Shown here: positions 39,924 to 48,614 of the stretch, one piece after another
How positions within the stretch are numbered: the first letter of the stretch is position 1
How the letters are laid out: the number at the start of each line of letters is the position of its first letter
DNA from: Cyanophora paradoxa
Lineage: Eukaryota > Glaucocystophyceae > Cyanophorales > Cyanophoraceae
NCBI GenBank assembly: GCA_004431415.1
Contig: QPMI01000522.1
Coordinates: 186,001-250,000 of the forward strand
DNA: 64,000 bases
Direction of reading: 5' to 3'
The notes under the pieces: model-generated
The model's input: only the letters and a program-made list of their open reading frames with translations
Databases searched by the model: none
Told to the model about the DNA's origin: nothing
Position numbers and translations under genes: made by a program

Positions 39924-39960
39924 TTACCACAGTCAGTCTTATTTTTCTATTGTTTTTATA
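39924..39960 (+). repeat. Direct repeat after the endonuclease stop codon, copy 2
   Basis: TTACCACAGTCAGTCTTATTTTT, compare copy 1 at 38859-38895. It ends about 20 bp before the ATPase ATG at 39969 and so could also hold the ATPase promoter. Confidence 0.6.
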
Positions 39961-39968
39961 GTGAAAGA

Positions 39969-40835
39969 ATGCAAAAAGGGACAACGCCCATGGATCTCGA
40001 AGAATGGAACCCGAAACAGAGGGTGAAACTTCCCGCACGATTTCTCCTATTGGCGAAAACCAATTGTGGTAAATCGGTATTCTTAAAGTGGCTGATCAAA
40101 GAACTCGAAGACCAGATCTCGTATGTTCTGGTTTTCTGTCCTACGAGTTTTAACGGTTTCTGGGGTCAAATAACAGATGAAGTGCATGATACCTGGAAAC
40201 CGGAATACGTAGAGTCGATCATAGAAGCCCGCAAAAAGGCTATCATTGCGGGTAAGAAACCAAAGAATATTCTTATCGTGCTCGACGATTGTTTGGAGTC
40301 CGGAACTATCGATCTTTCGCGCGATCATTTGCTAAATAAATTGATGGCGCAAGGTCGTCATACGTTTTGTAGCGTCGCTTTAATATCGCAGAAATTAACA
40401 AAGCTGTCAACTATCATTCGCAGTAATGCGGAGTATATCATATTCCTCAGCTGGTCAAACATGCGAGAGTTCGAAGCATATCACGAGGAATTCGGCAACA
40501 TGGATAAGGAGAGTTTCAAACGTATGTTCCAAGAGTTTTGTCATAGCTACCAAGCGATCATTCACGATAATACCGGGTATTCTGTGCGATGGTGGGTCGA
40601 AAAAGCCGATATGATCGATGACCATCCGTTTACTAAATTCCACAAGCGGGCGGCTTTTGAAGAAAAGAAGCGCAAACAACAAGAGGAGCAAGCGACAAAA
40701 CCGCCGCCTGTCAAAGATTCGACAACTGTCTGTCGAACTTTATCCAAATTTGAGCGTGAGCTTGAAGGTATCCCAAAACTTTCGCAAATTTCGCCTAAGA
40801 AAAAGAAAATGTTAATCAAATGTAAGAGAAGATAA
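39969..40835 (+). CDS. A32/FtsK-HerA-type genome packaging ATPase (PLV)
   Basis: 288 residues from ATG 39969. Walker A is AKTNCGKS (residues 29-36; the usual first Gly is Ala) and Walker B is NILIVLDD (Asp106, Asp107). A later SVALISQKL resembles the sensor segment of the family, followed by RSNAEYIIFLSW. The C-terminal 60 residues are Lys/Arg-rich. The enzyme pumps the viral genome into the capsid. The stop and the next ATG are 2 bp apart, so it forms an operon-like pair with 40838-41521. Confidence 0.9.
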   Translation: MQKGTTPMDLEEWNPKQRVKLPARFLLLAKTNCGKSVFLKWLIKELEDQISYVLVFCPTSFNGFWGQITDEVHDTWKPEYVESIIEARKKAIIAGKKPKNILIVLDDCLESGTIDLSRDHLLNKLMAQGRHTFCSVALISQKLTKLSTIIRSNAEYIIFLSWSNMREFEAYHEEFGNMDKESFKRMFQEFCHSYQAIIHDNTGYSVRWWVEKADMIDDHPFTKFHKRAAFEEKKRKQQEEQATKPPPVKDSTTVCRTLSKFERELEGIPKLSQISPKKKKMLIKCKRR

Positions 40836-40837
40836 TC

Positions 40838-41521
40838 ATGGTCTACCGAAAGAAGCCTCAAACCATTCAAACTGTCGCTTCTGGTAATCCTAATCGCGGA
40901 CTTGAAGAGTCTGGGTTAACGTCGGGTGGCGGTCTCGAAATGCCCGAATATCTTATAGACACTTCGCCAGAGGAGGTCGCCAAGCAAGAGGCGATTATTG
41001 CGAGTGCCACCGCGGACAAGGGAAACCAAGATAGCGGTAAACGCCAAATGGACGATTTAGCTACTGTAAAACCACAGATTGGAGGCGGCTCTGTTGATGA
41101 AGCAACCGACAAAGTACTAAAAGCGCAAGTTGTTGCAAGCCAACACAAAACGCAAGACGTCCCGAAAGCCGCCGAAACCGAGCTTAAAAAGCGCGGATCC
41201 TATCAAAAACACACGGTTCCTGTCGACGTTGTCATGAGCTTCGAAGAGAAAGTGCGAGACCTTGAAACGAAAGTCTCTAACTACGAGAAATGGATGCAAG
41301 ATTATAACGAACGCAAGAAATTAAAGGGGCTCGTGAAGAAAGAGATCTCCAAACTCGGATTAAAGCAAAAAGTCGACGTAGAGGAGATTAAAAAGGAGGA
41401 AAAGACAGATGCGCAAGCCGTAACTCGTCAGCAATCGGTCGCCCCGCAATATGCACATATTGTGCCGACCGCACCCGTGAATTATGCCGCAATGCTCGGT
41501 GGTAAACGCCATATCCGCTAA
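40838..41521 (+). CDS. Hypothetical coiled-coil protein next to the ATPase (PLV)
   Basis: 227 residues. N-terminal 100 residues are disordered and Gly/Ser/Glu-rich; a coiled coil (MSFEEKVRDLETKVSNYEKW, about residues 133-155) and a Lys-rich segment follow, then a short ordered tail VNYAAMLGGKRHIR. Position between ATPase and small basic protein suggests a virion or scaffold/assembly role, but no family is recognised. Its stop overlaps the next ORF start. Confidence 0.7.
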   Translation: MVYRKKPQTIQTVASGNPNRGLEESGLTSGGGLEMPEYLIDTSPEEVAKQEAIIASATADKGNQDSGKRQMDDLATVKPQIGGGSVDEATDKVLKAQVVASQHKTQDVPKAAETELKKRGSYQKHTVPVDVVMSFEEKVRDLETKVSNYEKWMQDYNERKKLKGLVKKEISKLGLKQKVDVEEIKKEEKTDAQAVTRQQSVAPQYAHIVPTAPVNYAAMLGGKRHIR

Positions 41522-41667
41522 TGACTGTGAATATCCGCAAGGCAAAGCTGAACCCGCCCGTATTTAGAGCGGGTCTTTATGTGGACTCCCTTGCAAAAGG
41601 GACAGGTCGGCTCCATAAACAGCATTATAAGGTCGACCAATTCGTAGGGGAACACACGAGCAAGTAA
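41521..41667 (+). CDS. 48-residue basic protein overlapping by one base (PLV)
   Basis: ATG at 41521 shares its A with the TAA of the previous gene (TAATG), the classic arrangement for coupled translation. The peptide is basic (IRKAKLNPPVFRAGLYVD, then RLHKQHYKVDQFVGEH). The size and charge would suit a core or DNA-condensing peptide, but that is speculation. Too short for automatic callers; the overlap is the main support. Confidence 0.5.
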   Translation: MTVNIRKAKLNPPVFRAGLYVDSLAKGTGRLHKQHYKVDQFVGEHTSK

Positions 41668-41680
41668 AGCCCTCATTCCC

Positions 41681-41700
41681 TTTTATTTTCTCCGATATTT
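41681..41700 (+). promoter_or_regulatory. Promoter motif copy 1 (TTATTTTCTCCG)
   Basis: TTTTATTTTCTCCGATATTT lies about 30 bp before the ATG at 41726. One of four copies before rightward non-structural genes. Confidence 0.65.
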
Positions 41701-41725
41701 AATACGTTGCTTCCTTGTAGGGTCG

Positions 41726-42160
41726 ATGAATTTCATCACACAATGCATCGAAATGTTTCATTTACATTTCACAAGCACGTGCCACAACTCCTGCTGCGAC
41801 ACAACCGTAGAGGTTAATATTTCTGACGACGAGAATGGAGGTAGGCGCCTTTCTGTATATTCTAACCACAGCGACAATCACAACCACCCAAGATCTCGAT
41901 CGCCCTCGCCTGTGCCCGCGGCTATGAGTTCCAATATCGAAACCGCTCAGATAGAGGACGTGCATGTAGAGCATATTAGAAGGCGCTCATGTCCTGAGTT
42001 TGTAGAAGGTCATTTGCGCGCTGACTCCCCTTATCCGATGTATAGATTGGATCAAATGGCATTAGGCGACGATGAAAATGTAACGAACCCTTATGTTTAT
42101 CCTCAGCAACCTTATGTATATCCTCAGCAACAAGAAAGAACCGTCTGGAACGGTTATTGA
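41726..42160 (+). CDS. Hypothetical Cys/His N-terminus, Tyr/Pro-rich C-terminus (PLV)
   Basis: 144 residues. The start is hydrophobic and Cys-rich (HFTSTCHNSCCDTT). The middle is Ser/Arg/His-rich (NHPRSRSPSPVP), and the end has a repeated PYVYPQQ motif. Serine-proline content suggests phosphorylation or disorder. Preceded by promoter motif copy 1. No family recognised. Confidence 0.6.
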   Translation: MNFITQCIEMFHLHFTSTCHNSCCDTTVEVNISDDENGGRRLSVYSNHSDNHNHPRSRSPSPVPAAMSSNIETAQIEDVHVEHIRRRSCPEFVEGHLRADSPYPMYRLDQMALGDDENVTNPYVYPQQPYVYPQQQERTVWNGY

Positions 42161-42262
42161 GCGGTGAATTTCGGTGGCGCTTGTATCGAGCCAAGGGCAA
42201 AAATTGAAGGTTTCGGTAAAAGGTATATAAGGGCAAGGGAAATAATACAGAGTGACAAAAAA

Positions 42263-42280
42263 CTATTTTCTCCGGTTATA
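42263..42280 (+). promoter_or_regulatory. Promoter motif copy 2 (TATTTTCTCCGGTTATA)
   Basis: CTATTTTCTCCGGTTATA ends only 4 bp before the ATG at 42285, so transcription must start within or very near the motif, or translation uses a very short leader. Confidence 0.7.
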
Positions 42281-42284
42281 GTAA

Positions 42285-42698
42285 ATGGCGAAACCCAAGA
42301 TTTCAAACCAAGAGGCAATGGCGGCACAGCAAGAAAAGCGCAGACCAGGGCGACCGAAGAAGGTGATCACAGAAGAGGAGAAAGCGGAGAGATTAAGACT
42401 AAAACGCGAGAAAGATGCAGAGCGGCAGCGAAACAAGCATCAGAGACAAAAGCAAGAGCGATTAGCCGCCGGAGAGGCTACTATATTCACACCGGAACAG
42501 CTACAAAAGATCGCAATTCGTAAACAGCAGCGATACCAAGACGATGAAGAGTATCGGGAGAAAATCCGAGAGAAGGCACGTGAATACCAACGAAGGAAAA
42601 GAGCGGAACGCAAGCTGAATCCGCCCGCTAAACCTCAGCCGCAAAAGCCCGCTGGGAGACCCCGAAAGCATGTCGTCGAGAACGCGAAAAATTCGTAG
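42285..42698 (+). CDS. Double AT-hook basic protein (PLV)
   Basis: 137 residues from ATG 42285. An AT-hook (RRPGRPKK, residues 19-26) at one end and a second (PAGRPRKH, about 122-129) at the other bracket a highly charged helix (KAERLRLKREKDAERQRNKH) and a short loop with IFTPEQLQKIAIRK. AT-hooks bind the minor groove of A/T-rich DNA; two hooks on a rod could bridge or condense DNA. Likely a chromatin-like or regulatory protein made with the replication genes. Confidence 0.75.
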   Translation: MAKPKISNQEAMAAQQEKRRPGRPKKVITEEEKAERLRLKREKDAERQRNKHQRQKQERLAAGEATIFTPEQLQKIAIRKQQRYQDDEEYREKIREKAREYQRRKRAERKLNPPAKPQPQKPAGRPRKHVVENAKNS

Positions 42699-42867
42699 CG
42701 GAAAGTATCCGTACGATGCAAAAAATGATTAATTTTTTACCTCCATTTTTATTCCCCGTATCGGTCAAAAAAGCACTTAAAGATTTGGCGACAAGGGTAT
42801 GAAAAGGAGAATTTGGTAGATTGCGCCGAAATTATTTTCTCCGGTTATTTTAAAAGAACTAATAGAG
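42699..42867 (+). promoter_or_regulatory. Upstream region of the replicase with promoter motif copy 3
   Basis: AAATTATTTTCTCCGGTTAT at about 42830-42850 is the best copy of the motif, 17 bp before ATG 42868. A second T-rich patch (AATTTTTTACCTCC) lies at 42731-42745. Confidence 0.75.
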
Positions 42868-45800
42868 ATGCCGCGCGCAACCAACAGAATCGCTAACAAT
42901 GTTCGGGATGAAATTATCGGATACATTATGCAGGGATTGAGTCAGGATTTGCTAACCGAAGAACAGGCGCATTGGGCGATGCACAACACAATGAATCGGA
43001 AGCCCAAGCTCCAAACGCTGATCGACATTCGGGATACTCTGAATGGCATCATTAATCCCCGCGTTTTCCGCAGGGCAGAGCGGAAAGAAAAGCGTGCCGC
43101 TCGCACCCAAGTTAATATAGAAAAGCAAAAGCAAAAAGAACAAGAGGCGAAGCGTTTACAGCGCTTCGATCGCAAACGAGAACAGAAACGGGCGAAAGAA
43201 GCGAAACTCGAAGCGAAGCAGCAGAGAGGTAAACTAAAAGCGGTAGAGGATGCGATTAAACGCACTATTCTCGACCCAATCGCCGCATACGATCCGGAAA
43301 CTCTCGCAACAATTACGTTCAAGCTATGGGCGCCCGGATCCGGTGCTCGGTCGTCGGAGGTAATTGTTATTCCCGGAATTCCCGAATCAAATATGCCAGA
43401 CAGAACCTTTGTCACCTACCGCAATCTAAGAGAGACAGTTTCGGTGAGTGTGTTGCGAAGCTTTGCTCTGGCAAAAATCGATAGTGTGTATGGAATTCTC
43501 ACCGCTCAAAATCGTTATTATTCGGAAGAGAGAGATTCAATCTTCGATTTACTCGAAAACTACGATGAATTGAAGATTCGTCTGGGAACTTTCGGACAAG
43601 CATACGAGATGTTCTTCTTTAAGACACCACCAACCGAGGAACAGAAAAAACTACGCAAAGGTTTCGATGATTTTGGCGGCAGTATCGATGATGCCTTTAT
43701 AACTGTTCATGAGGTCGCGATCGATGGGGACGAAGGTGTCGAGGACGATGGAGCCGGCGCTATACCTGGCAATCGCTATGAGTTCCTGGATGAGGAGCTA
43801 ATGGACAGTATGCGATGCACCGCGATTATGAGCAAATTCACAGACTACACATTAAATCCAAACGCGTCTGAGTTCGAAGATATTATTGAGCTTCCCAAAT
43901 CATCGACATCTAACGCTTGCGGCTACGATATGATCATCTCCACATGGGGAGCGTCCATTAAGAAGTGTCAGGAGGCGCCAAAACCGCGATATACTGACTT
44001 AACTATGTCCTACGACGGTCTCTATAAATTCTTTCACGGTCGCGAACGCACACCTGGCGACTCTCTGGCTCTCACGCTCCGCCATATCGAGAAATTCTGT
44101 AAGAGAATTCAGACAGGCTTCCGCGTCTTTGATGTCGACGGAAAGTTAATACACAAATTCGCGGCGGAATCAATTAACAAAAACATCTTTCCCCGCAATA
44201 TTCACTTTATGATTCACAACAAGCACATCTATATATTCAACGATAACATCAAGTCGCTCGAAATGCGCATGGCAAAGATGGAGGTCGAAGAGCTCGATAA
44301 TCATGTTCCTAAGTCGAACTCTTCGTTAGCACTCTATAAAATTCCGACGTGTCTTACTCACGATATCTTCGCGCACACATCCAAGGATTTGTTAAAGATC
44401 ACGCAACTTAAACTATCGCCCGACGAGCGCAGTTTCATCCGCATTCTGTATACTGGGCGCGAAGGTCTGGAAGGTCTTCTATTTACGTTCCTGAAAATGC
44501 GATATGAACCCGCAGTGAAGCTAACACCATCGAAACAGATCGACAGCATCACATTCAAAGCTAATGGCTCGATGTTCTCTATCAAAGATCCACGCACAAC
44601 AGACCACTTTATTGAGCAAGATTTCGAAACAGAGGAGTATTATAATAAGGTCTGTGAAATCGGGAAGGGATTCCGCGAGTCGCTTCTAAATGCGACGAAT
44701 ATCTCACATTACAGCCCGAACATGCGCGAAATTCTCACGCACTACAAGCGATCCGCACTAAGTGGCTTTTTCTATAAGCCGAACCCGAAAGCCACCTACA
44801 CAGCTGTCGATATGGCGAAGTGCTACCCTTCGATACTGAAAGGCATGCAATATCTTCCGAAATACAATGTATTCGATGACTTCGTTCCCTTTAAAGCGGG
44901 AAGCGATATTCTCGAATACGCGATCTACTACGTGCGTGTCGTTGCGTTTGAGAGAGAGCAAGCAACTTTCGCAGACGACGAGGATATTGATTATGATGCC
45001 GCCATGTCTCGCAAGATTGATGGAATCGAAATTATACTGGATCGCGCATTTTCCGTGAGTGGTCGCTGTTATAATTTCATGACAGGCTACACTCTCTCCA
45101 TGCATTGGGCGGACGTAAAGGACAAGATAGAGATTATCGCGGTCGCGGAGCCTTCGCATTTGGTGCCCAATACGTCGATCGCTGAGATGCAAAAAGTGCT
45201 GTCAAGCGACATTCAAACCACAGATAAGAAGCACATTTTAGTGAAAGAGATCGGAATGCTCGGCAAATTCCAAGACTCGCAAACATCCACGAAAATGTTC
45301 TACAACCGTGCCGAGGCTGAGAGGTTCGCCCAAGAATGCGGAGGAACAGTAGAGGTGTTTACTTTCAATCCTAAGAATTCGAAACGTGTCAAAACTCTTA
45401 GCGAATTCGAAGGTCACATCTATTTCGTTAAGATCAGCTCCCACCGCGAGCTCGTTAACGGATTCCTTCCTATCCACTTTCATATTTACGATCGCAACCG
45501 TGCTAATATGTTTGCGCAATACAAGCGCCTGACAGCGCGCGGGCACAAGGTTGCCGGGATCAGAACGGATTGCCTATATATCGAAGGTTCATGGACAAGT
45601 AAGAAAGAGTTCGACCGAAATGCGTTTGAGAACATGGGCAAATTCAGCTATATTCCCGGGAAAAGATGCCCTGAGAATGCACTCCGCCCACCACGGGGTG
45701 TAACTCTCGAATTTCAGGATCCCGAGACACTCATTAACCGGTTCTCGCTGAGGGACGAATTTAATCCGGAGTGCTTTAATTGGGTTGCGGAGCTCCATAA

Positions 45801-47178
45801 TCGTATGCTTGTCCTTGCTGACATGCCCGGAAGTGGAAAGTCGACCCTCGGTATTAATTGCTTTGCCTCTCAAAAGTCAAATTGCTTAGTCATTTGCCCC
45901 TATAACAAACAGTGCGCAGAGCTGAGGGACTCTCTCAAAGTCCGCGGAATCGAGAATATTACCGTTCGCACTTTGTATAATGTTCTCGGGATCCGTGTCT
46001 CAAATGATCAGACCTACGAAGAGGCTATGAGCGAAAAAGACCAGAGGGCGTTTGTCTCCGAGTTCAGCCACATTATGTTCGACGAGATATTCGCGTATTC
46101 TGTAAAAGATCTCGCTAAGATCAAGTCGTTTATCGATCGCTATCCGGATATCAAATATTTGGCTAATGGCGATACCTATCAGAACGAACCGATTAATGAT
46201 GAGCTATCGGTTTCTGATCGCAAGGGCTACTATAAGCGCGCTGTGCAGAGCATGTTCCCTAACGTCCTGAGTCTACGCATTAACAAGCGGCACAAGAAGG
46301 AGACAGACCGTGAATTAATTCGGGCGATTAAAGAGGATCTCTTCGAAAACGGACTCGAAGCCGCACAGATTATCTCGAAATACGGCTTACCGACAATTAA
46401 TGATCTAAGCGCTATTCCCGACGGCTACTTTGGCATCGCTTACAGAAACGAAATGACCTTAGCCTACAACAAACTGATGCACGATAGACGCAAAGTAAAT
46501 ATCCCAACCGTAGAGGTCAATGGCATCAAATTCTACAAGGGTTTGGAAGTCGTTTGCCGCAAGTATCTACGCATTTCGCGGTCTGAGGGCGAGTCTATAA
46601 ACGCATACACGAATTACACCTATCGAATCACCAAAATCACAAAGCAAATGGTCACATTAACGGACGTTTTCGATGGTGTCACGTTTGAGGTTCCGTGCGC
46701 GATGTTAGAACATTTTTCTCTCCCTTATGCAGGAACAGGTCATTCAACGCAAGGTCTCACACTTGATTCGGGCATTGTCATTTGTGAGGCTACGTTCCGC
46801 TATACCACTCGCGAATGGTTCTATACCGCTCTCACTCGTAACCGCGATCTGTCCACTGTGCTGATTTATACACCGATTCACAAGTTCCAAGGAAAGAGCG
46901 ACTACATCGAATATCTGAAAACGAAGATCCGCGGTTATAAATGCCAGGATCAGCGTGCCGGGCGCGATTTCGATGAGGCGGATTATATTACGCCGGAGTG
47001 GATATTAGAGCGCAAGAAGCAACAGAAGGGCGCCTGTGCGATCTGTTCCCTTCCGATTCCGATTGAGCCGCAAGATCCGAATTATAGGCTCGTCGTGGAT
47101 CGCATTAACAACAGGCGCCCACATCTTAAAGACAATTGTCAACTCGCGCATCACGGGTGCAATTGCAGCAAAAAATAA
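42868..47178 (+). CDS. DNA polymerase - SF1 helicase - HNH fusion replicase (PLV)
   Basis: 1436 residues. Residues 1-150 form a basic helical leader. A family-B-like polymerase core is read from motif A, AVDMAKCYPSIL (Asp about 647), and a motif C-like IRTDCLYIEG (about 898-907; the second Asp of DTD is Cys). A Pif1/RecD-like SF1 helicase follows: Walker A LADMPGSGKST (about 984-993), DEAD-equivalent IMFDEI (about 1070), motif V/VI GTGHSTQGLTL and REWFYTALTRNRD (about 1316-1327). The C-terminal 50 residues have CAIC, VVDRINNRRPHLKDNCQL and HHGCNCSK, an HNH/zinc pattern. The intact length suggests function. A single chain for synthesis, unwinding and possibly nicking is unusual; polymerase family is inferred from two motifs. 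Confidence 0.82.
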   Translation: MPRATNRIANNVRDEIIGYIMQGLSQDLLTEEQAHWAMHNTMNRKPKLQTLIDIRDTLNGIINPRVFRRAERKEKRAARTQVNIEKQKQKEQEAKRLQRFDRKREQKRAKEAKLEAKQQRGKLKAVEDAIKRTILDPIAAYDPETLATITFKLWAPGSGARSSEVIVIPGIPESNMPDRTFVTYRNLRETVSVSVLRSFALAKIDSVYGILTAQNRYYSEERDSIFDLLENYDELKIRLGTFGQAYEMFFFKTPPTEEQKKLRKGFDDFGGSIDDAFITVHEVAIDGDEGVEDDGAGAIPGNRYEFLDEELMDSMRCTAIMSKFTDYTLNPNASEFEDIIELPKSSTSNACGYDMIISTWGASIKKCQEAPKPRYTDLTMSYDGLYKFFHGRERTPGDSLALTLRHIEKFCKRIQTGFRVFDVDGKLIHKFAAESINKNIFPRNIHFMIHNKHIYIFNDNIKSLEMRMAKMEVEELDNHVPKSNSSLALYKIPTCLTHDIFAHTSKDLLKITQLKLSPDERSFIRILYTGREGLEGLLFTFLKMRYEPAVKLTPSKQIDSITFKANGSMFSIKDPRTTDHFIEQDFETEEYYNKVCEIGKGFRESLLNATNISHYSPNMREILTHYKRSALSGFFYKPNPKATYTAVDMAKCYPSILKGMQYLPKYNVFDDFVPFKAGSDILEYAIYYVRVVAFEREQATFADDEDIDYDAAMSRKIDGIEIILDRAFSVSGRCYNFMTGYTLSMHWADVKDKIEIIAVAEPSHLVPNTSIAEMQKVLSSDIQTTDKKHILVKEIGMLGKFQDSQTSTKMFYNRAEAERFAQECGGTVEVFTFNPKNSKRVKTLSEFEGHIYFVKISSHRELVNGFLPIHFHIYDRNRANMFAQYKRLTARGHKVAGIRTDCLYIEGSWTSKKEFDRNAFENMGKFSYIPGKRCPENALRPPRGVTLEFQDPETLINRFSLRDEFNPECFNWVAELHNRMLVLADMPGSGKSTLGINCFASQKSNCLVICPYNKQCAELRDSLKVRGIENITVRTLYNVLGIRVSNDQTYEEAMSEKDQRAFVSEFSHIMFDEIFAYSVKDLAKIKSFIDRYPDIKYLANGDTYQNEPINDELSVSDRKGYYKRAVQSMFPNVLSLRINKRHKKETDRELIRAIKEDLFENGLEAAQIISKYGLPTINDLSAIPDGYFGIAYRNEMTLAYNKLMHDRRKVNIPTVEVNGIKFYKGLEVVCRKYLRISRSEGESINAYTNYTYRITKITKQMVTLTDVFDGVTFEVPCAMLEHFSLPYAGTGHSTQGLTLDSGIVICEATFRYTTREWFYTALTRNRDLSTVLIYTPIHKFQGKSDYIEYLKTKIRGYKCQDQRAGRDFDEADYITPEWILERKKQQKGACAICSLPIPIEPQDPNYRLVVDRINNRRPHLKDNCQLAHHGCNCSKK

Positions 47179-47196
47179 ACAGGGTTAATTAGAAGA

Positions 47197-48576
47197 ATGT
47201 CACGGATCGTCAGAAGGGTAGCGGGAGAGGAGACAGAGACCACCATACTACCTATCGCGGTTCCTGAAACTGAGCAAGTCCCCAAAAAATCACAAAACGC
47301 CAAGCAAAATCAAATTTATTAGGAGATGTTCCTTTTAGCATTGCTAACCCGTCCTCGAAGATCGTGCGCCGCATGTATGACCCAAAGACAGGTTTTAAGA
47401 ACCCATCGGCATTGTACGAAGAGCTGAGAAAAGAGGACAAGAGCCTCACATTGAAAGAAGTGCAAGATGTCGCAGCGAAACAAGAATTTATGCAGATTAA
47501 CAAGAAGCCCCCAGCACCGACCCAAACAGCTTTTATTCCCATCACAGCCCCGCCGTGGTGCTATCAAGCGGATCTCATATTTTATCTCTCATATGGCAAT
47601 TATAATTCCGGCTACATTGCAGTCCTTACTCTCATTGAGATGACAAGCCGAAAAGCATATGCCAAGAAGTTAAAGAATAAGGAGGGCGCAAGTGTTGCCG
47701 CCGCTTTTGCGGAGATGCTCACAGATCTCCCGGCTCCGATGATTCGATTGGAGACAGATAACGGCTCAGAATTCATCGCGAAGGAGTTTCAGGAGGTCGT
47801 TAAAAGCAATGGAATAGAGCACCGCTTTAAACAGGTCGGAGATCACACTTCGCTGGGAATAATGAATCGCTTTCATTTGACCCTAAAAACGATGATAAAC
47901 AATTACTGTGTCGCATATAATACTGTGCGGTTTATGGACAAGCTGGACGACTTCGTTTTCAATTACAACAACACGATTCACCGAACCATAGGAATGAAAC
48001 CCGGGATGTTAAGCTTTCTGATATGGAGCGGATCCGAGCGGCTATTATTTCAAAGAAGAACACAATCGTAAAGGATATATTCAGCGACTTTAAGCCGGGT
48101 CTCCACGTCCGTGTATTATTGCCAAGATCAAAGTTTGATAAAGGAGCAACACAAAGGTATAGCAGAGAGGTCTACAAAATTGCGGGAAGGAGAGGAAACG
48201 CGATAGAGGTGCAAGATGCAGCGGGGAACGTAATGCCGAAGCTTTTTAAGCCGCACGAATTGCAAATCATTACAGAGGTCGAGGCAGTGGTCGAGCCCGC
48301 AGAAAATGCAATTAAAGCAGCCGAAATGGAAGCCGCTTCTATCCGGCAGGTTCAAAAGAAGGCATAGATGTCGCCGCAAGTGTTCCAAAAGGCGCATTAT
48401 TGGAAGATCGCGCAGAAAAGACAAAGAGGGCGCTGAGAGAGCTCGCTAAATTAACGATCGCGGGAACTGAGAAGCTCTCAGAGGTAAACAGTCAGCGGTG
48501 GTATAAATCATTCAAGAATCAGAGCGCAAGCTACACAGCCCCTACTACGCGCATTCTTCGGTCTTCTCGTTCATAA
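47197..48576 (+). pseudogene. Retroviral-type (rve) integrase, broken by frameshifts (PLV)
   Basis: Pieces: a 41-residue ORF 47197-47322, the core 47364-48071, a C-terminal part 48023-48367 and a tail in another frame to TAA 48574-48576. The core holds the usual N-terminal segment (RRMYDPKTGF, LTLKEVQDVAAKQEF) and catalytic domain: first Asp in CYQADLIFY, second in ETDNGSEF. The third acidic residue, expected in GI-x-(E/D)-RF, is Asn in GIMNRFHLTLK. After IHRTIGMKP the frame shifts near 48000-48005; the next frame continues as DVKLSDMERIRAAI and a typical tail (VRVLLPRSKFDKGATQRYS). It is probably inactive now, though its action is recorded in the 6-bp target duplication. Confidence 0.82.
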
Positions 48577-48583
48577 CAAACCC

Positions 48584-48606
48584 GAAATTATTTTCTCCGG
48601 TAAATA
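48584..48606 (+). promoter_or_regulatory. Promoter motif copy 4 (AATTATTTTCTCCGGTAAAT)
   Basis: Lies 9 bp before ATG 48615. AAATTATTTTCTCCGGT is identical to copy 3. Confidence 0.72.
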
Positions 48607-48614
48607 TAAAAGAG

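Noticed and set aside
42164-42523. 119-codon ORF overlapping the AT-hook gene
   Set aside because: Shadow frame: the AT-hook gene has motifs, a promoter and a good start in the other frame.
47287-47320. Programmed -1 frameshifting to join the 41-residue ORF with the integrase
   Set aside because: CCCCAAAAAATC is only loosely like a slippery site in the required phase, and further shifts downstream do not fit such sites; mutation or sequencing error is simpler.
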